DNA of 64,000 bases from Cacajao melanocephalus (lineage: Eukaryota; Chordata; Mammalia; Primates; Pitheciidae): assembly GCA_963573385.1 (NCBI GenBank), contig CAUYLG010044371.1, positions 1 through 64,000 on the forward strand, written 5' to 3'. The position numbers and the translations under genes are program-made. The first letter of the stretch is position 1. Each line of letters opens with the position of its first letter. Below, in pieces: positions 47,270-58,670 of this stretch. The notes beneath the pieces were generated by a model, which saw nothing but the letters and a program-made list of their open reading frames with translations, did no database searches and was not told the origin of the DNA.

Positions 47270-47327
47270 GAGCCTGACCATAAACGGTGTCTGAATTCGA
47301 GCAAGCTAATGAAATTCAATCAAAATG
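47270..47327 (+). other. Candidate internal exon (58 nt)
   Basis: A strong acceptor ('cattcttcttgccag') and a strong donor (ATG|GTAAGT) lie 58 nt apart. One frame is open through the block (contains EPDHKRCLNSSKLMKFNQN) and would end in phase 1. I do not recognise the peptide. It could be a non-coding RNA exon, or chance. Confidence 0.3.
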
Positions 47328-48519
47328 GTAAGTTCATATTGGGAGACTGAGGACACTAGGGATCACAATGACAAAGGGCAAAATTTTATAACTGCTACAA
47401 AGATTAGGGACAAATTTCTCATAGATATTGTGAAAATAGTTCCCCCTTTGAAATAAACAGAATATCATTTACAGTATTTCATTTGTATATAAAATGTAAC
47501 ATATATGACTAAAGAATCATTATTTCAAAAACTTAGACTCACTTGAAGCAGTGTGCTACTTACCCACGAAAAGTTAAACAGATCATTGAAAAAAATTGGA
47601 AAGTTCAACAATGAATACTAAATGCAATTTCAGTAAGATAAAGGCAGCATTATAATAAAAGTAATTAAGATATTTTGAAGTAAATATATGTGGAAATATT
47701 AGGAGGAGTTATGAGGAGAAAAATAAAATTCCATCTATAAATCAAACTTATAAAAAAATAAACCAAAAATATAATAAAAATTAAACATAATAAAGCTACC
47801 AAAGATCAAAAGAAATGTGGCAAAATTTCCTCATAAATTTAGAGGACTCGTTTTCAGAATCTATAAAATAAAAGATCGATAATTTTAAGTACATTTTAAA
47901 AAACTACGTCACAATAAAAGAAAAAGAGTAAAGTCAAAAGGCAAGTAACAACAACTTTTAGTAGTAGCATACATTATAGACAAATAGAGATAATCTTTCT
48001 AATAGATAACATGTCTAGAAATCAAGAAAGAAAAATTACAACTGAAAAGAAAAAAAGTGAAAACAAATAAAAGTTCACCAAAAACAACTAAATAAATAAT
48101 GACAATTTTTATGTAAGGACCCTTTAAAATGGTCCTTAACAGAATAAAAATCTGTTGGAAAAATATCTTTTCCTTAACATATGAAAAATACTTTCTTTTA
48201 TGATCCTTTTGTTTGATATATTTTTTCTATCCTTCTAGATTAAAAGGTATACGTTGATAAAATTTGCAATTTTTTCATTTCTCTGTTTTCCATAAAATCA
48301 TAACCAAATTTTGTTGAAGATGAATGAATATTAAGAAATAATAACAGCCAAAAGTTGAGTGGAGGTGAAAACAATAAGGAAAGATAAAAATGGAAAAAGT
48401 TTGGCAACATTTGAAAAAAAATCGATGCAATGGAGGACTGATTCAATATGGGGAGATAGCAAAGAGTAAAAGAAGGCTGATTAATAGAATATATTAGTGC
48501 TGCTAACAGGCCATTTGGA
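47328..48519. other. Very A-rich DNA, no recognised feature
   Basis: Strong A bias on the plus strand (47,600-48,120) without a diagnostic L1 block. An old sense LINE is possible but not shown. Confidence 0.4.
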
Positions 48520-48890
48520 AATAAAAGCTGGCTTCAGGGGAATTTGTCAAGTCATCTAGTTTTAAATGTCTAACAAGCAGCTGGAAATATACAGGATACA
48601 ACCTCAGGACAGAGTAAGTGTTCCAGATATAGGTGAGTTTCATCTAAAGAGAGGAAATTTCAGGAGATAAGGGAATGGATGAGACAGAGAAGGAAACAGG
48701 GTACAGAAAGGAAGGAACTCACATTAGGAAAACATCGTATTCTTCCAACAAGAGTAGTAAAATAAAATAGTTCTATGAAAAAGACAAGTGATGTGCTCAG
48801 AGGTAAAAAAGAAGAAAACCAGTACATTCCAGTGCTACATGCTCTTAAAAGTGAGTTTCTACAAGGAGGTGAAGGAAGAAGACAATTATG
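48520..48890 (+). mobile_element. Ancient interspersed repeat, same unassigned family as 17,560
   Basis: 'taaatgtctaacaagcagctgg', 'ggacagagtaagtgttccag', 'gatgagacagagaaggaaac' and 'caaggaggtgaaggaagaag' follow the downstream part of the pattern seen at 18,400-18,530. Confidence 0.35.
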
Positions 48891-50119
48891 TCAGAACCCA
48901 TGGTTCAGGTATAATTTCATCAGGGCATAAGAATGTATGAGAGTATATGTGTGTGTACAAAATATATACTTATATATGCATATAAAAATGTCTACAACAC
49001 ACATGTGAATAAAGGTAAATATGAATTGATTGTGCTTATTATCTACTGACTAATAGATTATTTAGTTCTAAATGTAATAAACTATTTCGGAGAAATTTCT
49101 GTGCCCTTCAGTTTTTTCACCCTAACTTTTATGGTGAAAAGCTACAATTCAGTTGCTGCTGACTTTGGCATCACCATTTGAGAGATAATGAGGTTGGATC
49201 TTTTTGAGAATGCTAAGAAAAATACCAAGTTTATCACTAATGTATTTACTGGGAAACTAAGTTTCTTGTACATTCATTTCTAGACTTTGAAAGGTCATTA
49301 TGCTTTTATTAGTAGTACTTTAGACAAAAAGATGAAACATTCTATTTGCAGCAAAAAGAGTCTACTTATATTAAATATGTTATCATTATTCATTATTCCA
49401 TTAGTGTAATGGGGGTTACAGGTTTCAAAGAGTAAAACTAACTTATAATAATAAGTGATTTTTTTCCCTATTGCCTTTTAAGTAGGCCCTGTTGCAGTTC
49501 CTCCTCACAGTCTCTACCATCAGAAATGGATGAGAATAACAAACAATTCAGGCAAGGGTAATTTTAATTAAAATTAAATAGCTAACACTTTATACATGAT
49601 GTCAAAGAGCTCACATCTTTATTTTTTCTAATATTTCTTGTGTACTTATTTCTTAAAAGAAAATAATTTATATTTTTAAGTGCACTGTTTAGTCAGAACT
49701 TCCAAAATGGAAAAGAAAACATGAGATAAACATGCCTATGACATGCATATGTAATCTGCTGTTATTTAGAGTTTTAAAAACTGCTTTAGTTTGAAATGAA
49801 ACACCTCAATAGAAATCAGTCCATGCCACTTTTTAAAACAGTTCTGATTTTTTTTTATTTCCTGCAGTAGAAGATGATTCATATTTTAATAAATTATATA
49901 GGCACTGAAGCAATCCTTTTGAGAGAGGAGAAGATAATATGACTTAGAGAATATATACGTAGATCTAATTCTTTGGTAGTTAGTACTTTTAAAAAATATA
50001 AATGTGAGCAATTTGGGGAAAATGAGTATATATCTTTTATTTTCCTTTTTTGTTTCTCTTTGCATCTCCTTTTTTGTTTTATATTTTTTTGCCTTTTCTG
50101 GATTTCCTTTCAAAATTCT
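48891..50119. other. AT-rich DNA, no recognised feature
   Basis: A (TATG)n-like stretch at 48,940-48,990 only. Confidence 0.45.
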
Positions 50120-50420
50120 TTGTTCCTGTGAATGATACCACCATTCTTCTGACTCATAAAGTTAAATTCTAACATTAGCTAAGATTGCTCTCTTCCTTTG
50201 CTTCACATCCAATTAGTTATCATGTTCTACTAATTCCTTCTCTGAAATATTTCTAGGATTGCATCCATCCTCACTTTTTTGAGTCACCACTTAATGTACA
50301 ACCCTAATTCACTCTGGTTATACTTCTACTTCATTTCTTCTTGCATAAGTGCCAAATTTATCTTCTTAAAATGCAATTTTTATTATATGCTTCCTAGTTC
50401 AGAAATTAGGCTTTTCATGT
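50120..50420 (+). mobile_element. L2 LINE fragment
   Basis: 'attgcatccatcctcact', 'gccaaatttatcttcttaaaatgca' and 'atatgcttcctagttcag' resemble the L2 segment '...ccatcctccacact...gtgatcttcctaaaatgca...'. Confidence 0.5.
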
Positions 50421-50991
50421 GTGAACAAATAATAGCTTCTGTCATCCATATACTGCACCACATTTTTCAAAATATTGCAATATATATAATTCTACTTATC
50501 TTTACTAAGAAAATGCACTTTTTAACTTTTTTTCACAAATGAAAAACACCTAGTTATAAAGAGGTGAAGTAGCTTGATCAAGGATAGAAGAAAAGTGGCA
50601 ACACATCTTTGGAGCATAGGTTCCTTGACTCTTACACTTAATACTCTTGCCATCTTACATACTAAGCTCAGTATTTAGGTTATTCATTCATGTAGCCCCA
50701 TTTTACCTACTTAACAGCATCTCTAATTATCCTCAACTATCATGCCATAAACAGCCATTAGGCTCAGAAACAAAAGGACTAAAAGAGGAAATGGACAATA
50801 CATATTTTTTTAAGTTTCATTTGTAGTTCCTCTGTCATTACAAATCTTTATAGTCAAAGCAACAATTACAGGCAGACTTGTAAGGAACCTGAAAATGTTA
50901 TGTCTCTACAATGTTGATTCTCAGTACAGGACAGCTGCCTGCAGAAACTGGTCCAAGAGACTTGGACCACAGAGAGTCCCAACACATTACA
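50421..50991. other. No recognised feature
   Basis: A weak antisense MIR resemblance near 50,560 is not enough to annotate. Confidence 0.4.
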
Positions 50992-50996
50992 GCAGT

Positions 50997-51438
50997 TACT
51001 ATGGTTTGGATGTCTCCTCCAAAACTCACATTGAAATTTCATTGCTATTGTAACAATATTAAGAGGCAAGGTCTTTAAGAGGTGATTAGGCCACAATGGT
51101 GGCCACATCACTTCTTAAAGACCTCACCTCTTAATATTGTTATTATGAATCCATTCATAATTCCACCATCATGAATGGATTCATGCCATTATCACAGGAG
51201 TCAGTTATGGTGTGAGTGCGTTCTTGATAAAAAGCATGAGTTTGCCCCAGTTTCCTGTCTTGCAAGCTCAATTGAACTTTCAGCATTTTATGATGCAGCA
51301 TGAGGGCTCTTGCAAGATGCCAGCACTATGCTCTTGGATTTCCCAGCCATCAGAATCTGATCCTAATAATTCTCCTGTCTTTATAAATTACCTAGCCTCT
51401 AGTGTTCTGTTACAGAAACAGAAAAACATACCAAGATA
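50997..51438 (+). mobile_element. MST/MLT1-type (MaLR) solo LTR with acquired hairpins
   Basis: 'ctatggtttggatgtctcct', 'ggtctttaagaggtgattag', 'gatgccagcactatgctctt', 'ctttataaattacctagcct' and 'gttacagaaacagaaaaac' give the full LTR order. GCAGT is present on both sides (50,992-50,996; 51,439-51,443), a perfect 5-bp target duplication. Between about 51,095 and 51,184 it holds sequence absent from the family pattern that forms two inverted repeats. Confidence 0.9.
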
Positions 51439-51604
51439 GCAGTGTATCACCATCGTAGGTAAACTAAAAGAATGATTTTCCAAGGTTATTCTGTGCTTTT
51501 TACTAATTGAAGTAATAGATAAATATTTTCCAAACTTGAGCTGAAAAATATCAGAAAATAGGACTAATCCACTAGGTGTCAGCACCTGACATGGTGGTTT
51601 CAAA

Positions 51605-51637
51605 ACACACACACACACACACACGCGTGCGCGCACA
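51605..51637. repeat. Alternating purine-pyrimidine tract, (AC)n-GCGTGCGCGC
   Basis: 33 bp strictly alternate purine and pyrimidine. The left two thirds are AC units and the right end is CG/TG-rich, the highest CpG density in the surrounding kilobases. Confidence 0.95.
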
Positions 51638-51889
51638 GTGGAATGAAATAATGTACGCTTGCAAAACCCTTTCTCTGATCTTCTCTGATTACATTTCACT
51701 GATTTAGAAGCGAAATATTGAGCTCAAAATAGAAAAGAAGAAGAAGAGATTTAGGGGAGGATCTATCTTGTTTCTGACGGAAACTCCAGAGCTGGATTAA
51801 CACTTTCTCTAACTGACTAATAAAACATTGCATCAGGGCATATGGACACATACTATAAAGAGTTTGGGCCAACTGTAAAGTTGAAGGGT

Positions 51890-52565
51890 ACAATCCTCAA
51901 TATTCCCCTCACATCTGGACATCAACTGAAAGTTCAGCGGGCTCCTAGCCCCACCCTCAGTCTCAATAATTCTCTAGATAAGACTCACGGAACTCATTAA
52001 AAGCTATTATATGGATGACTATGGTTTATTACTTTAAAAGTATATAATTTAACATTAGCCAAGGGAAGAAGCACATGCAGAAAAGTCTGGAAGAAATATC
52101 AAATGCAGAGCTGCTCTTGACCTCTTTCTAAGTCAGGATACATAAACTTCCTGGAATCCATGTGTGACAATACACATGGAGTACTGCCAATCAGGGAGCT
52201 CACTCGTAGCTTTTGTGTCCACAGTTCTTAGTGGGGCTTCCTCTTATGGGCAGGATTGATTGATTGATGGCCCATATGACTGAACTCAGTCTCGAGGTCA
52301 AATCATACCACATGACCCAGAATCTGCACCTTATATCACATTGTCAGTCTTTCTAGCATTGTCAGCCCCTGCCCTGAGATTTTACAGTTTTGGCTAGGCC
52401 TTGTCCTAACTCACATTGTTAGACTATTTAGTATGACCCATGGCCTCCAAAGACACTCCAATCAGGACACTCCAATCAGGCATGACATTCCAAAGGACCA
52501 GAAATTAGCCCCCAAAAGCTGCGGATGAAGTCTAGACCTTTCTTCTTGGAAAGACCAAATTCTTT
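51890..52565. mobile_element. Interspersed repeat, family unassigned
   Basis: 'gactatggtttattacttta', 'agccaagggaagaagcacatgcagaaaagtc', 'gtgtgacaatacacatgg' and 'tactgccaatcagggagctc' resemble an LTR-type mammalian repeat that I cannot name. 'gacactccaatcag' is tandemly repeated near 52,453-52,480, and GATT is repeated near 52,255. Confidence 0.4.
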
Positions 52566-53167
52566 ACTACATACTGTACTAGATACTATAGTAGAGTCAG
52601 GAAGAATTTAACAGAAAATAAGTTGAGAAATAAAATGCATGAAAATAATTTTTTTCAAAAAAAGAAAATAAATGTCACACACCTTTGGGTTTCCACAAAA
52701 CAAGAGATGAAATAGGACAACACTTAGCTACAAGTGAATCTGAGAGATAAAGCAGAAATATAAAGCTAAAATAGATTTAAAAGGACAGTTTTTATAAACA
52801 AAAGTGCACTACAGAATATTTATGTGCATTAGATGCAATTAACAGTAGAATTAATATTGCTAAAAAAACTCTCATATCAAATAGGTGAATAAAAGGCTTG
52901 AGAGTATGTTCAAGAAGTAGAAGAAGACAAGTGAAATGTGGTCAGAGAAAAGCCTGTGCTATTAAGGGCAGAAAATAAAAATTCAAAATATAGTTAATTA
53001 CTGTTTTGGAAGAGTAGAAAAGATGAAATGAGAGTCATATTCAAAGCAATTAAGAATTTATAAGTAATGACAGAAAAAATTTGCACTATAATAAAAAATA
53101 AAAATAAATAAAAAACAAAGATTTCTGGATTTTTTTTAGACTGAAAAGTTCCAGTCAATAGCTAAAA
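52566..53167. other. A-rich DNA, no recognised feature
   Basis: Strong A bias, several AAAT runs (53,090-53,115). Nothing diagnostic. Confidence 0.45.
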
Positions 53168-53714
<547 letters not shown>

Positions 53715-54321
53715 GAACCTAAGAAGAAGTTAGCAGGCCTTAATTTCACAGAGAAAAAAGGAACAGTAAAGTATTCAGCAGGAAAAAAAAAATCTAATTC
53801 TTCCAGAAAGTCATCTTTCCAATAGTATTTTAAGGAAAAATAATTAATTTATAAAGCTTTAAGGAAAAAATTTGCAGAGCCAAAAACATTTATTTTCAAG
53901 TCATCATTTATTAAATAATATCAGAGAAAGGTATCCTTCATAAATGGAGACTGAAATTGCATACCGTAAAAATGATATTTCAGTAAGAAAATCATTGATA
54001 CCTGTATAAATGATAATGGTATAGTTGATTCTACTGCTATGTGTGACAACAAATATCAAATTTGATTAAATTGGAAGCCAAAATATAAAAATGAAGCCAA
54101 AAAACAAAGAACAAAATAGCTTTTTATATAAAAACCTTTGTGAATAAACATCGCAATAGCAAAAGATACATTACTACTATAAACAAATATATACAAGCTG
54201 AAACACAAATTATAAACAATGTTGACCAAAGTATTTTCTATGAAACAGAATTTCATAATAGTTAATACAAGAAGAAATAATTTTTTGGACAAAGACTTTC
54301 TCAGAACTGTTAATATGCTAT
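53715..54321. other. AT-rich DNA, no recognised feature
   Basis: Nothing recognised. Confidence 0.45.
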
Positions 54322-54758
54322 TGTGACAGTTAATACTGTCAACTTGATTGGATTAAAATATGCAAAGTATTGTTCTTGGGTGTGTCTGTGAGCATTTGTC
54401 AAAGGAGATTAACATTTGATTCAGTGGGCTGGGAAAGGGAGATGCACTCTTAATCTGGGTGGGCACAATCTAATCACCTGCCAATGCAGTTAGAATATAA
54501 GCAGGTAGAAAAATATGAAAAGAGAGACTGGCCTAGCCTCCCAGCCTACATTTTTCTGCCATAGTGGATGCTTCCTGCCATCAAATATCAGACTCCAAGT
54601 CCTTCAGTTTTAGAACTTGGACTGGCTCTTCTTGCTTTTCTGCCTGCAGGCTGCAGGTAGCCTATTGTGGGACCTTGTGATTGTGTGAGTTAATACTTAA
54701 TAAACTGATTATATATATATATTCCATTAGTTCTGTTCCTCTTGAAAACCCTAATACA
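54322..54758 (+). mobile_element. ERVL-type 5' LTR (MLT2-related)
   Basis: 'tgtgacagttaatactgtca' to 'gaaaaccctaataca'. It shares the MLT2 layout: 'ggtgtgtctgtgagcatttg', 'tttgattcagtgggctggg', 'gacttgg'-like block, and a (TA)n near the 3' end. Confidence 0.85.
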
Positions 54759-55590
54759 GATTTTGGTACCATGAGTGGTTCTACAGGAATAGAATATTAA
54801 GAATAGAGTTTTTTCTTTTGTTTGGGTTTTCTGGAGTTGGGCACTTAATATGAGTAGACCCAAAGATGCTAAGGACCCTACTTCTAATTATGTGGAGAAT
54901 ACTGATAAGTCCTTTGCATAAACTGTTTAGACAGTTATGAAAAATAAATGCATTTGACACTCCTGATTCATCATCACTCATGACAGGCAAGGAGCTTAGT
55001 GACTCTAGACATAATACCTTTGACCATATGTGGAGAACCAAGGAACATAATGAAGCTGGCTGGTTGCTCCTAAGTTCAGTGTGAAAAGTGTTCAGATGGC
55101 AACACCTCTGTTTGCTTCTAGACCTATAACTAGACTAAAGTCCCAGCAGGCCCCTACAGGTGAGGTTAAGAGTGTGACCCATGAGGAGGTGTGCTACACT
55201 AGAGTTTTCTAATTTATATAAACAGAAATCTGGAGAATAGGTATGGGAATGCATATTAAAGGTGTGGGATAATAGTAGAAGGAACCTGGAGTTAGATCAG
55301 GCTGAATTTATTGATTTGGGCCCACTAAGTAGAGACTGCATTTAATGTTGCAGCTTGGGGAGTTAAAAAAGCTTCTAATAGTTTATTTGCTTGGTTAGCT
55401 AACATATGGATTAAAAGAATGCCCACTGTGAGTGAGCTGGAAATACTTGGTCTCTATTGATTTAATGTAGAGGAAAGGTATCCAAAGGCTTAGGGAGATT
55501 GGGGTGGTGGAATGGATTAGTCACTTTGGACCTACTCATCCCAGCTGAGAGGGTCCAGAAGATATACTCTTGATCAGTGTTTGTGAAATA
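54759..55590 (+). pseudogene. Decayed ERVL internal (gag-side) remnant
   Basis: It starts directly after the LTR with 'gattttggtaccatgagtgg', the ERVL leader and primer-binding area. The following 0.8 kb resembles the first part of the internal region, with many stops and indels and no usable frame. The rest of the internal region (polymerase and beyond) is absent, so a deletion removed several kilobases. Confidence 0.6.
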
Positions 55591-55724
55591 GATTTGTGAG
55601 ACTAGCCTGCAGATGACCTATCATGGGACCCTGTGATCATGTAAGTTAATACTTACTAAATTCCCCTTTATATATATATATTTTTTCGTTAGTTCAGTCC
55701 CTCTAGAGAACCCTGACAAATACA
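55591..55724 (+). mobile_element. 3' LTR fragment of the same ERVL element
   Basis: 'atgacctatcatgggaccct', 'gtaagttaatacttactaaa', (TA)n and 'gagaaccctgacaaataca' align with the last 135 bp of the 5' LTR at 54,650-54,758. Only the end of the LTR is left. Confidence 0.82.
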
Positions 55725-55839
55725 TCTGTTTTTCATTCTGAATGCCCCAAGTTTGTCTATTTACCCTATTCTTTTCATCACTGTCTCAGAGCATCTCAGC
55801 CAAGAAACAAAAACTTCCTCACTTTTGCCTCTTTAATGA

Positions 55840-55965
55840 GTACGGCATTTCAGTTTCGGAAGATAGAAAAGTTCTGGAGGTGAATTGTGGCAATGATTGC
55901 ACAACAGTATGAATGCACACTTAAAGTAGTTAAAATGGTAAACCACAATTTTTAAAAACTCTAAA
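55840..55965 (+). mobile_element. Old L1 (L1M-class) 3' UTR fragment
   Basis: 'tttcagtttcggaagataga', 'ttctggaggtgaattgtggc', 'acaacagtatgaatgcacac' and 'agttaaaatggtaaaccaca' follow the L1M terminus. Confidence 0.65.
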
Positions 55966-56550
55966 TTCTCAAATTACCAGAATTCCTTGCAGGTAAAGAG
56001 ATACATGCAACATATCTATAGCTACTGATCCTTATTCTGAAATCTACTGAAACCAATTTTATCCTTCTTTACCTAATTTCTTTCTGCAGTGAAAGTAGGC
56101 ATGATGTCTGAAGTATCTGACTACCGAAAAACCATTAATAAAGACAAGAGAGAAAGGCCAAGAAAATTATCAAAACTCGGTCCATATATCTTAGAGTTGT
56201 AGAATCAATTTCTTTTAGTAACTATTTTGAAATTTATAATAATAATAAAATTGTATTTTTTAAACAACTGAAGTTGAATGAATTTCTAAATGACATCTCT
56301 TTCTGTGTGTATATATGTGTACTTACATGTATAACACACTTTAAGAAAAGCTAGTTTTAATAATCCTTTTACCAAACCTATACAGGGACTATAAATAATA
56401 TTTGCTTCCCTTATAGAATTGAAAATTAAGAAATAATTGCAGTCTAGTGTTCTTATAAATAAAAATGATGATACACTTTTCTTGGTTTTGACCATCAATA
56501 TATTACTATTAACATTCTATTATTATATTTAAAAGCATTATTACCTAAAG
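55966..56550. other. No recognised feature
   Basis: AT-rich. Nothing diagnostic. Confidence 0.45.
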
Positions 56551-56749
56551 CAGGGCTTGGCCAACATTTTCTACTAAAGGGCCATATAGCAAATAATTTA
56601 GATTATGTAGATCATATGGTCCTAGAACAGCAAAAGCCATAGACAACACATAAGACTCAATAGGACAGTGTTCCAAGAAAACTTTATTTTTAAAAATTAA
56701 CGGCAGTCCAGTTTGGCTCAAATCTCATAGTTTTCCAGTCTCTGACCTT
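56551..56749 (+). mobile_element. hAT-type MITE ('aaagggccatatag' family, MER58-like)
   Basis: 'cagggcttggccaacatttt', 'actaaagggccatatagcaa', 'cagtgttccaagaaaacttt' and 'cagtccagtttggctcaaat' run through the whole element. Ends are CAGGG and a decayed CCCTG. The family name is tentative. Confidence 0.75.
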
Positions 56750-57921
56750 AAGCAAAACAGCAATATCTTTGTTCCTGACTTATCCTGATAGTGTCATCCA
56801 CCTCATTAACAGCCCAATCACACTCTGTATCATTCTCATCTCTTTCCTGGATCCTACATTAATTTCGACCCTTTAGTCTGTCAGTCAGACATCTTAAATA
56901 TGGAAGTCCACTACCACTGAACTATGAGATCTTGGATTCTCTTTAATTTGTAGAAGCTTGTGTTGCTGGACATGCTAAGTTTTCTGCAAATATGCTTGAT
57001 TGCTAAACATTTAATCTTTTAAATAATAATTTAGATTACATGTATGAGGATAAACCTTGCCATATCTGTTCAAATTCTGGTCAAATTGATTAAGTGTCAT
57101 TAATATCACTTATGATTTTAGACAATTCATTTTAAAATAGTCAATATTAAGCATGTACTGTCTATGTGAATCTATTCAAAAAAACAGAAGTCTTAAGACG
57201 AAGATCCAATGTAAGTATTAATAGTTTCCCTTTGCAGAATTATATTTTGCTCCTGCTATTTTCATGAGAATTAGCTCTTCTGAAAGGTGTGTTTAGTGAA
57301 GGAGTAAATAACTCCCTCCAGAAACCACATAAATCTTATCTACACTGCTTACATCCTTCAGTGCTCTGGGAACCAATATATTTAAGTTCTGACCCTCAGG
57401 TCCTTCTGTACTTTGTACTATCTTTGGAATTTTCCCTTCTCATCTCATTTCCTCAACTCCATGTTGAAGACCTCTGATATCTGTTTGGCATTACTGTTGT
57501 GAAATCTTGCTCAGAACTTTTTCAAGAGATTTTAAGAGCACAGGAAAGAAAATAGTAGATAAAAAGTAATTTTAATTGTTAAAAATGTTGTGTTCAATAG
57601 GTAAGTTTTTAAAATATTAATTAAAAGTATAGCATCTTTAAAATGCAAGCATGGTCAGCAAGGGAATTAAGGTTATGTTTCCTAAACAGGTGAAAATCAC
57701 TAACACAAGCAGTCCAATATATTATACTATAATGATTACAAGAAATAAACTAAAGACCCAAGTGAGGTTGGATCCAGATGTTCTGCTGATATACAGCAGA
57801 AGAGCTCCAAGGCAGAATGTTTATATGCATGTTAAGCGTATAAACATTCACATCTGTTGGAAAAATAGATCTGTGTATGCAGTATACTCTTTTTTAAGAT
57901 TTCTCTTTTAAAAACATAAAA
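56750..57921. other. AT-rich DNA, no firm call
   Basis: CT-rich text at 56,760-56,890 and 57,330-57,480 may be L2-derived. Not diagnostic. Confidence 0.4.
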
Positions 57922-58206
<285 letters not shown>

Positions 58207-58539
58207 AAATATATATATATTTAAAGGAAAATATAAAATCAGTAAAGTGTAATAAGTGAATTTATTTCTTCTTCAGGGCAAAGCAAAATAATTTCAGCAA
58301 AGATGGAAGCAAGAATACATTCTAGAGCAGATTGGCATGGAAGTGATGGACAGAAGACCACTGGTATTAAATAACCAAAATATTTCACAGTTAAAGTATT
58401 CATTGACCCTTAACTAGAGCCTTAATTACACTTGACATTAAATGGCAGTGATAAGAAGTACATTAGGTTAAATGACGTAAGTCTAGGTTTTCCTATATGC
58501 AAATTTTACTCGAGAATATTTTTATCTGCTAGCTATCAG

Positions 58540-58670
58540 GCTGGTTACTAGTACTTCGTTGTTCCCATCTATAAAAAGAAGATAATGGTTACAATTGCTT
58601 TGAAAAATTAGTGATATTTTGTTTATAAAGTGCTGAGCACAGAGTTTGTAATATTATATCTAGATAAATA
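58540..58670 (+). mobile_element. MIR fragment
   Basis: 'cccatctataaaaagaagataatgg', 'gatattttgtttataaagtgctgagcacag' follow the 3' half of MIR with high divergence. Confidence 0.5.
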
